Below are positions 22,429 through 29,939 of a DNA stretch of 32,685 nt, piece after piece (the stretch's first letter is position 1; the number at the start of each line of letters is the position of its first letter). A program made the position numbers and the translations under genes. The notes below the pieces were generated by a model. It made no database searches and was not told the origin of the DNA. It worked only from the letters and a program-made list of their open reading frames with translations. Source of the DNA: Fragilaria radians (taxonomy: Eukaryota; Bacillariophyta; Fragilariophyceae; Fragilariales; Fragilariaceae); assembly GCA_900642245.1 (NCBI GenBank), contig CAAAJI010000543.1, forward strand, positions 1-32,685, in the 5' to 3' direction.

Positions 22429-23331
22429 ATGTCGAAGACAGTCATCAATCGGGCGTCGCAGGTGCCAATCATGCTTGCAGCAACGGCGCTCGTGGGGTCG
22501 CTTGCCTACGCTATGCCGTCATTTGGCGATTTCGGCGCCGCGGCAAATCTCGAGACGCTGTCCGGCTCCTCGGCGAGCGTGAATACAGGGGCAGTGGATG
22601 GCTGTGCGAGCCATTCGGCCGATGGACTGACCATTGCGTTCAATTCCAATCGCGGCGGGTCGCAGGACATTTACGTGGCCTCGCGCCCGAGCAAGTCTAG
22701 GGGATTCGGCGCACCGCAGCGTTTGCCGGCACCGGTCAATACGACGGGGTTCGACGAGTTCTGCCCGACGCTAGCACGCGGTAACCGCCTCTATTTCTCG
22801 AGCACCCGAAACGGCGACATCGGCGACCTTTACGTCAGCCGTTTAGGGCCCAAAGGCTGGACCGCACCAAGCCTCCTGAGCGGCGACATCAATAGTTCCA
22901 TGATGGAAGAAAGTGCCGCGTTCTATGAGGACGATCAAGGGCGCGAAGTGATGCTGTTTTCGCGTCGTCTCGCAAGCGGGGCGGGTGGAAAAATCTACCA
23001 GAGCATCAACGGAGGGCCCTCCACGCTGATTGACGGGGGACCGCATAGTTCCGCGTCCGACAATCGGCCCAGCGTGACCCATGACGGTCGCACCATCTTC
23101 TTCGACTCAACGCGGTTCGGAACGCTCGGTGGTCCAGACATCTGGGTCGCCACGCGTTCGTCGACGTCACAGCCGTTTGGAGTTGCTGTTCATCTAGCGG
23201 ACCTCAACTCTTCGGCGTTCGATGCGCGGCCATTCATCAACTGGGACGGTGGCTTCCTGACCTTCTCCTCCAGCCGTACGGGAAGCGAGTCCCCCGCGCC
23301 CGACATGTGGTTCGCGACGCGAAGCAGGTGA
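22429..23331 (+). CDS. Secreted PD40 (TolB-like) beta-propeller protein
   Basis: 300 residues with a Sec signal (VPIMLAATALVGSLAYA, cleavage near residue 28). At least four PD40-type blades are seen, each ending in a 'D-hydrophobic-W/Y-V' strand: AFNSNRGGSQDIYVASR, LYFSSTRNGDIGDLYVS, FFDSTRFGTLGGPDIWVAT and FSSSRTGSESPAPDMWFAT. Such propellers bind partners or peptidoglycan-associated proteins in the periplasm; there are no catalytic residues. GGGGAGG lies 5 nt before ATG 22429. It follows the Slam gene by 116 bp and has a partial copy of the cluster operator upstream, so it may be an accessory part of the uptake system. Confidence 0.8.
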   Translation: MSKTVINRASQVPIMLAATALVGSLAYAMPSFGDFGAAANLETLSGSSASVNTGAVDGCASHSADGLTIAFNSNRGGSQDIYVASRPSKSRGFGAPQRLPAPVNTTGFDEFCPTLARGNRLYFSSTRNGDIGDLYVSRLGPKGWTAPSLLSGDINSSMMEESAAFYEDDQGREVMLFSRRLASGAGGKIYQSINGGPSTLIDGGPHSSASDNRPSVTHDGRTIFFDSTRFGTLGGPDIWVATRSSTSQPFGVAVHLADLNSSAFDARPFINWDGGFLTFSSSRTGSESPAPDMWFATRSR

Positions 23332-23360
23332 AAGCAGGTCAGACGGATCGTTCTCTTTTG

Positions 23361-23377
23361 ATACTTTAGTATTGACA
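23361..23377 (+). promoter_or_regulatory. Promoter/operator candidate for the NTF2-TetR pair
   Basis: ATACT-TT-AGTAT at 23361-23372 is a small perfect inverted repeat overlapping TTGACA (23372-23377), a good -35 match. The -10 (about 23395, TAGTCC) is poor. A repressor sitting here, such as the TetR encoded two genes on, would block transcription. Read by eye only. Confidence 0.35.
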
Positions 23378-23420
23378 TAAGACTTTTATCTCATTAGTCC
23401 AACCTTGCAAGGAGGGACCG

Positions 23421-23837
23421 ATGGCACTGACTCGCGAACAGATGGATCGAAAGCTCGACGAGCATTTTGCATATGAAGCCAGCGACGATGTCGAAGGGGT
23501 CATCAGTACCCTGGACGAGTTTGTGGAGCATGATGTCGTGCCATGGCCAGCGGGGCCCTGCCGTGGTCGCGACCAGGCGCGCGCGTTCTATGAGGCGACC
23601 TTCCCCGACCTGGCTGAGGGAGGTGTTCGCTCTCTCCGGCGGCTCTACGGCGAAAACTTCATGGTCGACGATTCGGTCTGGACCGGCGTCGCCAAGGGAC
23701 GGCCGTTCGGCCTCGAGGGACGTGGACGGCCGCTCGAATTCCGGTTGCTGCACGTACTTGAGTTCACCGACGCGGGCGACATCCGCCGCGAGAACGTTTG
23801 GCTCGATTTCGCCTCCATCCAGCAGCAACTCTCCTGA
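23421..23837 (+). CDS. NTF2-like / SnoaL-type protein
   Basis: 138 residues with a good AAGGAGG ribosome site. An N-terminal helix (EQMDRKLDEHFAYEASDDVEGVIST) is followed by strands with VEHDVVPWPAGPCRGRDQARAFYEA and a curved sheet ending FRLLHVLEFTDAGDIRRENVWLD. This is the cone-shaped NTF2 fold used by SnoaL cyclases, ketosteroid isomerases and many small-molecule-binding proteins. The position of H38-D39 in the pocket is compatible with catalysis, but no specific reaction can be named. It is directly followed, 2 nt after its stop, by the TetR-type gene. Confidence 0.8.
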   Translation: MALTREQMDRKLDEHFAYEASDDVEGVISTLDEFVEHDVVPWPAGPCRGRDQARAFYEATFPDLAEGGVRSLRRLYGENFMVDDSVWTGVAKGRPFGLEGRGRPLEFRLLHVLEFTDAGDIRRENVWLDFASIQQQLS

Positions 23838-23839
23838 TT

Positions 23840-24430
23840 GTGTCGTCTGCGGGTGGGCGTCCAAACCAGCGTAACCGCACGCGACGCGATCTGCTCGAAG
23901 CGGCCCTTCGGGTAGCAGGGACAGATCCGGCTCCCACGCTGGAAGCAATCGCTGAGGAGGCTCGCGTGTCGCGGGCCACCGCTTACCGTTACTTTCCCAA
24001 CGTCGACGACCTACTCGCGGAGGCCTCGCTTCACGTTGCTTTCCCCGACCCCTCACATCTCCTGGATGCGCCGGACGACGTCCTTGAACGGTTGTTTCTG
24101 ATTGATGCGGCGGTCGAGCAAATGATCGCCGCGAACGAGCCCGCCTTGCGGACCATGATTGCAAGCACGAGCAAGCGCCCGACCCAGTCGAACGATGTTC
24201 CTGCGCGGCAGAACCGCCGAGTTCCGTTGATCGAAGCGGCCTTGAAGCCGCAACGTCCGACGTTTGCGCCTAAGACGTACCAGCACCTGGTTCGTGCTTT
24301 GAGCCTTGTCATCGGCACGGAGGCCATGCTTGTGTTCAAGGACGTGCTCCAGCTTACGCCGGACCAGGCACGCGAAGCGAGACGATGGACCATCCGCGCG
24401 CTTGTCAGAGCGGCCATGGAGGAAAGCTGA
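23840..24430 (+). CDS. TetR/AcrR-family transcription regulator
   Basis: 196 residues from GTG 23840, 2 nt after the NTF2 stop; the frame is also open from TTG 23798 within that gene. The helix-turn-helix is clear: RRDLLEAALRVAG, then TLEAIAEEARVSRATAYRYFPNVDDLLAEA. The ligand-binding helical domain (about 70-190) is generic. It is probably translationally coupled to, and represses, the upstream gene and itself. An inverted repeat at 23361-23372 is a candidate site. Confidence 0.88.
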   Translation: MSSAGGRPNQRNRTRRDLLEAALRVAGTDPAPTLEAIAEEARVSRATAYRYFPNVDDLLAEASLHVAFPDPSHLLDAPDDVLERLFLIDAAVEQMIAANEPALRTMIASTSKRPTQSNDVPARQNRRVPLIEAALKPQRPTFAPKTYQHLVRALSLVIGTEAMLVFKDVLQLTPDQAREARRWTIRALVRAAMEES

Positions 24431-24468
24431 CCGGTCATGGGCGACTTATGCTCGTCGCGTCCGTTAGT

Positions 24469-24495
24469 CCCCGCCGGGCTGGTGGCCCGGCGGGG
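24469..24495. terminator. Strong GC hairpin after the TetR gene
   Basis: CCCCGCCGGG (24469-24478) and CCCGGCGGGG (24486-24495) form a perfect 10-bp stem with a 7-nt loop, 39 nt after the TetR stop. No T-run follows, so it is a probable but not textbook terminator. The remaining 24496-24723 shows no other gene. Confidence 0.5.
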
Positions 24496-24723
24496 TGGCC
24501 GGTGATTGCCGGAGCTTATAAAGCAATCTGAAGGCGCCATTGTTCCGGCTTACGGCGGCTTCCTAACCAATGTTATGTGATTGAATCCGCTTCATTAAAT
24601 ACGTCTGATAGAGTGCCATTTGCTCATTGGCGGACACTGCTGGAACAACTGGTTCGGCCAGGCGCTTTTTCCGGCGGCGCACAGAAATCGAAGCGCCGCA
24701 AATCCAGTTTCAGGAAAAGACGG

Positions 24724-25407
24724 ATGGCCATAAAGGCGATTTTTTTCGACATCGATGGGACTCTGGTCGACAGTAATGACCAGCACGTTGCGGCGTGGGA
24801 GGAGGCCTTTAGCGCCGTTGGGCAAAGCTTCGAACGACAGCTTATTCACGACCAGATCGGCAAGGGGAGCGACAATCTGGTACCCGCCCTCTTGCCCGGA
24901 TCGAGCGAAGCCGTTCAACAGGACCTCGGGCACGCGCACGGCGAGATATTCAAGAGCCGCTTCCTGCAAAACGTAAAACCGTTTCCGGGCGCGCGGGATC
25001 TCCTTACTCGCGTTCAGCAAGCGGGCCAAAAGGTGGTGCTGGCTTCGTCCGCGTCCAAGGAAGAACTTGAGCATTACCTGGATCTTCTGGACATCCGGGA
25101 GATCGTCTCCGTCGCCACGAGCGCCGACGATGTGGCGCATACTAAGCCGGCACCGGACATCTTCGCCGCGGCCCTGGAGAAATTGGCCCCCTTGAATGCG
25201 GAGGACGTGCTCGTCGTCGGCGACACTCCTTACGACATCCAGGCCGCAGCATGCTGCGCGATCCGCGCGATCGGCCTGCGGTCCGGGAAATTCTCCGACG
25301 ATGCATTGCGCGAGGCCGGTGCGGTTGCAATCTATGACGATGTCGCTGCGCTACTGGCCGATTACGAGCAATCGCCCTTGCGCCACCCGATCGAGGAACC
25401 AGTTTGA
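24724..25407 (+). CDS. HAD-superfamily phosphatase
   Basis: 227 residues from ATG 24724 (AGGA 8 nt upstream; the frame is open back to 24577 but that part is not family sequence). HAD motifs: I, FFDIDGTLVDSN with the nucleophile Asp and acid/base Asp; II, LASSAS; III, Lys in HTKPAPDIF; IV, VVGDTPYDI. The helical cap between motifs I and II is the C1 type of phosphoglycolate phosphatase and beta-phosphoglucomutase. The substrate is a small phosphate ester, not identified. Its stop overlaps the TTG start of the carboxylesterase gene (TTGA), so it heads a three-gene operon. Confidence 0.88.
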   Translation: MAIKAIFFDIDGTLVDSNDQHVAAWEEAFSAVGQSFERQLIHDQIGKGSDNLVPALLPGSSEAVQQDLGHAHGEIFKSRFLQNVKPFPGARDLLTRVQQAGQKVVLASSASKEELEHYLDLLDIREIVSVATSADDVAHTKPAPDIFAAALEKLAPLNAEDVLVVGDTPYDIQAAACCAIRAIGLRSGKFSDDALREAGAVAIYDDVAALLADYEQSPLRHPIEEPV

Positions 25408-26063
25408 CCAAGATAGTGAATGGGTCGAGCCGCCAGCCTTTGTCTGGCGGCACTCCAAAACAGATCGTGCTCCTGCTGCATGGCTATGGTTCGAACGGCG
25501 CCGACCTGATTTCCTTCGCGCCACAATGGCAGCGAGCAATGCCCGACGCGTTGTTCCTGTCTCCTAACGCACCGCAGCGCTGCGGTGGCATGGGCGGCTA
25601 TCAATGGTGGCCATTGATGTCGTTCACGCCCCAGGCGATGGCGACGGGGGCAAGGAGTGCCGCGTCCGCCATCGACGATTTCATCGATCGCAAACTCGCG
25701 CAGTACGGATTGAGCGAGGCCGACATGGCGATCGTCGGGTTCAGCCAGGGCACCATGATGGCGCTTCACGTGGGATTGAGACGGGAGCGGCAGGTTGCGG
25801 GCATTTTGGGCTATTCTGGAATGCTTGTCGCGGCGGCGGAGCTCTCCCATCAGAAGATCACGAAGCCGCCCGTGTGCCTGATCCACGGTTCGTCGGATCC
25901 GATCGTTCCAGTCGGCGCGCTTCATGCTGCTGAACAAGCGTTGCGGCGCGCCGGCATCGAGGTTTCGACCCATGTCGCCGCCGGGCTGGGGCACAGTGTC
26001 GACCCGACGGGCATTCGAATGGGCGGCGAATTCGTAGCGAAAAGCTTTACACGGTCCCGGTGA
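25404..26063 (+). CDS. Phospholipase/carboxylesterase family alpha/beta hydrolase
   Basis: 219 residues. The oxyanion region is LLLHGYGSNGADLI. The nucleophile Ser114 lies in GFSQG; Asp165 (GSSDPIVPV) and His197 (GLGHSVDP) complete the triad. The length matches the YpfH/carboxylesterase group, which cleave short-chain esters, lysophospholipids or thioesters in the cytoplasm. Starts at TTG 25404, inside the HAD stop. Its own TGA overlaps a GTG that could start the selO frame. Confidence 0.88.
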   Translation: MTKIVNGSSRQPLSGGTPKQIVLLLHGYGSNGADLISFAPQWQRAMPDALFLSPNAPQRCGGMGGYQWWPLMSFTPQAMATGARSAASAIDDFIDRKLAQYGLSEADMAIVGFSQGTMMALHVGLRRERQVAGILGYSGMLVAAAELSHQKITKPPVCLIHGSSDPIVPVGALHAAEQALRRAGIEVSTHVAAGLGHSVDPTGIRMGGEFVAKSFTRSR

Positions 26064-26110
26064 CCCAATTCCCAGATCACGCGTTTCGAAACCAAGAGGC
26101 TGAAGCGTGC

Positions 26111-27577
26111 ATGCGGATCCAGTTCGACAATAGTTATGCGCGGCTTCCGGAGAGGTTTTTCCAGCGCGTTTCGCCGGCGCGTCCGACAGCGCCCGACCTG
26201 ATCCAGCTCAACCGAGGGCTTGCGGCGGAGCTTGGCTTCGAGCCTGAGTGGTTGGCAGGCACGGAGGGACTGGAATTCCTGTCGGGCCGGCAGGTCGTCG
26301 AAGGGTCCGAGCCGATCGCACTTGCTTATGCGGGGCATCAGTTTGGAAACTTCGTGCCTCAGCTCGGCGATGGTCGCGCAATCCTGTTGGGAGAGGTGAT
26401 CGACCGGGCGGGGCAAAGGCGCGACTTGCAGCTCAAGGGGTCCGGACGGACGCCATTTTCTCGGGGCGGCGATGGTTTCGCCGCTCTTGGTCCAGTCCTC
26501 CGCGAGTATCTCATCAGCGAGAGCATGGCGGCGCTTGGCATCCAGACCACGCGTACGCTGAGCGCGGTCACGACGGGCGATGCAGTCTTTCGGGAGCAAC
26601 CCGCGCCGGGCGCTTCGCTCGTGAGGGTCGCATCGAGCCACATCCGCGTCGGCACCTTTCAATTCTTCGCCGCCCGGCAGGACGATGAGGCCCTGCACGC
26701 GCTCGCCGACCATGTCATTGCCCGCCATTTTCCGGATGCCGCGGCCGCCAAGCAGCCGTACCGGGCCTTGCTCGACGCTGTCGTCGCCGCGCAGGCCGAG
26801 CTTGTCGCCAAATGGCTGCTGGTGGGCTTCATCCACGGGGTGATGAATACCGACAATTGCTCCATCGCCGGGGAAACCATCGACTATGGCCCGTGCGCCT
26901 TCATGGATGCCTACGATCCAGCGACCGTATTTAGCTCGATCGACCGACAGGGCCGCTATGCCTATGGCAACCAGCCGCACATCGCGCACTGGAACCTGAC
27001 CCGCTTGGCTGAGGCGATGCTGCCGCTGCTCGGGGCTGACGAGGATGCAGCGATTGCCGAGGCTCAGGACGCCCTAGCTGCGTTTGGACCGAGGTTCGAG
27101 CGAGCCTATCATCAAGGTCTCGGCGGTAAGTTGGGGCTTCAGGAAGTGCGGGATGGCGATGTCGAGCTCGCGAATTCGCTGCTAATTGCCATGACCGACA
27201 ATCAGGTCGATTTCACGTTGTTGTTCCGCCGTTTGACCAAGGCCGCCGACGGAGATCACGAGCCAGCCCGTAGCATGTTCCAGGATCCCTCGGCCTACGA
27301 CACCTGGGCGGCGCGGTGGCTCGAACGGCTTGCGAGTGAGAAGCTTGATCGAGGCAACCTTGTTGCCGACATGAACGCGACGAACCCGGCTTTCATACCG
27401 CGGAATCATCACGTGGAGGCGATGATCCAGGCCGCGGTCAACAATCGAAACTTCGCTCCCTTCAAGCAACTGCTGGATGTATTGTCGCGACCGTATGAAG
27501 AGCAGGACGAGTTCGCGCATTACATGCAGCCTCCCCAACCTCACGAGCGGGTGCTCGCAACATTCTGCGGTACGTGA
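26111..27577 (+). CDS. selO: SelO/YdiU protein adenylyltransferase (pseudokinase fold)
   Basis: 488 residues, usual for the family. ATG 26111 (MRIQFDNSYARLPERFF) was chosen by the family start; the frame also opens at GTG 26060, overlapping the esterase stop. Signatures: LAYAGHQFGNFVPQLGDGRA, QLKGSGRTPFSRGGDGFAAL, LREYLISESMAALGI, VRVASSHIRVGTF, MNTDNCSIAGETIDYGP (catalytic Asp/Asn and the DFG-like DYG) and MDAYDP. SelO binds ATP in flipped orientation and transfers AMP to Ser, Thr or Tyr of proteins in redox homeostasis. The bacterial form ends in a Cys-containing tail; here CGT. Confidence 0.93.
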   Translation: MRIQFDNSYARLPERFFQRVSPARPTAPDLIQLNRGLAAELGFEPEWLAGTEGLEFLSGRQVVEGSEPIALAYAGHQFGNFVPQLGDGRAILLGEVIDRAGQRRDLQLKGSGRTPFSRGGDGFAALGPVLREYLISESMAALGIQTTRTLSAVTTGDAVFREQPAPGASLVRVASSHIRVGTFQFFAARQDDEALHALADHVIARHFPDAAAAKQPYRALLDAVVAAQAELVAKWLLVGFIHGVMNTDNCSIAGETIDYGPCAFMDAYDPATVFSSIDRQGRYAYGNQPHIAHWNLTRLAEAMLPLLGADEDAAIAEAQDALAAFGPRFERAYHQGLGGKLGLQEVRDGDVELANSLLIAMTDNQVDFTLLFRRLTKAADGDHEPARSMFQDPSAYDTWAARWLERLASEKLDRGNLVADMNATNPAFIPRNHHVEAMIQAAVNNRNFAPFKQLLDVLSRPYEEQDEFAHYMQPPQPHERVLATFCGT

Positions 27578-27644
27578 GGGATTTCTCGAAACCCGGACGC
27601 CCCAGGTTCGTTTGAACCAAGCGGTTGATATCGGGAGATAAGTC

Positions 27645-27803
27645 ATGAGTGGAACGCGGCGGGATAGTGGTGACGGAACGCGGGGCGGTCCGCTCCACGG
27701 GCGTGGTTCGAAGTCGACGGACGATAACAAGAAGGCTGGCGGCGGCCATGGCAAGAAGGCGGGTCAGGCCCACGACAGCAATAGCCGGCCACCCGGAGGC
27801 TAA
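27645..27803 (+). CDS. Small Gly/Lys-rich disordered protein (52 aa)
   Basis: ATG 27645 to TAA 27801-27803 with GGAG 7 nt upstream. The product is very hydrophilic (KSTDDNKKAGGGHGKKAG), lacks hydrophobic residues and should be disordered, resembling small stress-associated proteins. Upstream (27605-27618) is the inverted repeat GGTTC-GTTT-GAACC. It is 67 bp after selO and 17 bp from the end of the convergent oxygenase gene. No family recognised. Confidence 0.55.
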   Translation: MSGTRRDSGDGTRGGPLHGRGSKSTDDNKKAGGGHGKKAGQAHDSNSRPPGG

Positions 27804-27820
27804 TCGCAGTCGGGAGGCGG

Positions 27821-28771
27821 TCAGGTCATCGCCAAGGCGATCTTACGCGGTCCCGTGAATGGCATTCGGCCATGCCCGGTTAGCAAATTGTCGAGCACCA
27901 ATATATCTCCAGCCTGCCAGCGGTGACCCATCGTCTCCGCCTGGATTGCAGCGCGGATATCGCGAAGTGTAGCCGGAGCGAACGGTTCGCCGTCTCCATG
28001 GGTTGAGTTGAGGCGGAAACCCTGTTCGCTACCGTGGAGCGCGAGCAACTCGGCGTAGCTTAGCGGATCCAGCGCGGTCGGGTGAAAGCCATCGGCCTGA
28101 TTGAACCAGACCTCTTCGCCGGTTTGCGGATGCAGGGCGGTCGCCGGCCGTACTTGCCTGATGTGCAATAAATCCCCGCGCCATTCAAACTCTGCACTAT
28201 TGCTCCGGCACCACTGCTCGACCTCCCGGGAATCGTCGGTCTCGAATGCATCCTGCCAGCTATATCCTGAGCCCCTCCCGGACGACAGATTGCGGACGTA
28301 CTGGACCCCGCTGATGCGAAGCTTGTCGCGCACGGACGGAGCGACGCGTGCAAGAATGCTGCGGCTGTCACCGATGGTGGTTTCGCCGCCCGCCTCCGGC
28401 TCGATCAGGCAGTGAAAGTACAGCCGGGTGGGGTAGCTGCGCGCGTAAGATAGTTCGTTGTGAAGTGCCAATTGTAGGTGTGGAGGATATTCGGTCGAGC
28501 TATAACGCCCCCCGCCGAGCGCGATCCTGGGGGACGCGCCGCCAGTATATCGAAACAAGGGGGCGCCCTTGGAGGATGCTTCGACTAACCGGAGAAGCGC
28601 TTCAGGGGCGACAGTATCCCATCCACGAAACAGGATCGCGCCATGCTGCAGCAGGCGGGCCTCCAACTCCTCGTGCTCCGTACGCATGTACTCCAAGAGC
28701 GCCTCGAGGCTGCGTGGGCCTCTCGGCTGGATAAGCGATGGCGAGATCGAAGGCTGGGGCGGCGGGTTCAT
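27821..28771 (-). CDS. TauD/TfdA-family (SyrP-like) Fe(II)/2OG oxygenase
   Basis: 316 residues. Fe ligands are His104-x-Glu106 in LALHNELSYA and His300 in TGHGRMPF, with Arg309 (GPRKIALAM) as the 2-oxoglutarate anchor. The Glu in place of Asp in the triad, NELSY, NLSSGRGSGYSWQDAF and NQADGFHP are features of the SyrP-like subgroup, whose members hydroxylate amino acids or peptidyl intermediates in siderophore and lipopeptide synthesis. No NRPS is present here, so the substrate is unclear. It diverges from a methyltransferase across about 150 bp. Confidence 0.85.
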   Translation of the reverse strand: MNPPPQPSISPSLIQPRGPRSLEALLEYMRTEHEELEARLLQHGAILFRGWDTVAPEALLRLVEASSKGAPLFRYTGGASPRIALGGGRYSSTEYPPHLQLALHNELSYARSYPTRLYFHCLIEPEAGGETTIGDSRSILARVAPSVRDKLRISGVQYVRNLSSGRGSGYSWQDAFETDDSREVEQWCRSNSAEFEWRGDLLHIRQVRPATALHPQTGEEVWFNQADGFHPTALDPLSYAELLALHGSEQGFRLNSTHGDGEPFAPATLRDIRAAIQAETMGHRWQAGDILVLDNLLTGHGRMPFTGPRKIALAMT

Positions 28772-28918
28772 TGCGGAACTAAAACTCGCGTGAGCCCAAT
28801 TCGAAACGGTTTCCGCCCAAAATGATCGCGCTGGATGCCTGAGGGACGGAACGGTCTGAGCGGTCGAGAATTGATCCGAAAGACCCGTTCACTCCCAAAG
28901 GCGTCATTGGAGGAAAAC

Positions 28919-29926
28919 ATGATCCCGACAGAATCCGGGCAACTCGAGCATCGCGAGGCCGAGATCAGCGCGTTCGATGGTGAACAAGCCGGAACGGATA
29001 TCGAGCGGGCCGCGTTGCTCGATTTGCTGGCGCACTTGCAAGATGGCAAATATCAATTTGTCACGTCGACGCCTTCATCGCACGCACGCGTCCTTGCCCG
29101 CCATGACCGGCAGCGCGCCGAAAGTCTGCGGGACGTGCTGGGCTGGAGCCTCCCCTTCACGCCGGACACTGTCGAGGAACCCATTCTAGCGTTGCTTGAG
29201 CGCGCTGGGGCGATCGCTGGGAAAGGTGACGGCTTGATGGCCGCAACCATTAGGGTTTCCAGCGTGCATGACACATTGTTCCTGCATTCGGCTTACCCCA
29301 CAACCGACGCGGATTCCGTCTTCCTTGGGCCGGACAGCTACCGTTTTGCCGACCTCATCCTTGCGAGCATGGGAACCCTTTCACCAGGCGTTCGCATCCT
29401 CGACTACGGAGCGGGAGCCGGAGTGGGCGGAATCACTGCTGCCATGAACGCCCAAGACGCCGATCTGATGCTCGCTGACGTGAACCCACGTGCGCTGTTT
29501 CTCGCGTCGATCAATGCCGAATTGGCGGGACTCCGGTTCAGCACCGTTCAGGCCCAGCGCCCGGCCGATATTGGATCCGAGTTCGATCTGATCGTCACGC
29601 ATCCGCCGTTCATGATGGATGGCGGCAAGCGCGCCTATCGCGATGGCGGCGATCTGTTCGGGGGTCAGCTTTCACTCGACTGGGTGTGCGAGGGCATCGG
29701 CATGTTGCGGCCGGGTGGGAAGCTCATCCTCCACACGGGGGCATCGATCGTGGCTGGCCGGGACGTGCTGCTCCATGCGCTACGCGAGCGGGTGCCCGCA
29801 ATCGGTATGCGCTTCGATTATCACGAGCTCGATCCCGACATTTTTGGCGATGAACTGGACAAGCCCGCTTATGCGCAAGTTGAGCGGATCGCGGCGGTTG
29901 GCATGGTGATCGAGCGCGTCGCCTAG
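28919..29926 (+). CDS. Class I SAM-dependent methyltransferase (RsmC/PrmC-like)
   Basis: 335 residues from ATG 28919, with GGAGG 5 nt upstream (longer frame from 28835 rejected). The N-terminal ~140 residues are helical. The Rossmann domain has motif I RILDYGAGAGVGGI (159-172), acidic motif II ADVNPRAL (187-194) and motif IV DLIVTHPPFMMDGG (223-236), where THPPF replaces the usual N/D-PP-Y/F of N-methyltransferases. The later GGKLILHTG is motif VI. N-methylation of an RNA base or of protein Gln is suggested by the PPF motif, but Thr-His at its start is unusual. Convergent with the fusion gene, 13-bp gap. Confidence 0.82.
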   Translation: MIPTESGQLEHREAEISAFDGEQAGTDIERAALLDLLAHLQDGKYQFVTSTPSSHARVLARHDRQRAESLRDVLGWSLPFTPDTVEEPILALLERAGAIAGKGDGLMAATIRVSSVHDTLFLHSAYPTTDADSVFLGPDSYRFADLILASMGTLSPGVRILDYGAGAGVGGITAAMNAQDADLMLADVNPRALFLASINAELAGLRFSTVQAQRPADIGSEFDLIVTHPPFMMDGGKRAYRDGGDLFGGQLSLDWVCEGIGMLRPGGKLILHTGASIVAGRDVLLHALRERVPAIGMRFDYHELDPDIFGDELDKPAYAQVERIAAVGMVIERVA

Positions 29927-29939
29927 GCACGAGCGAGTG

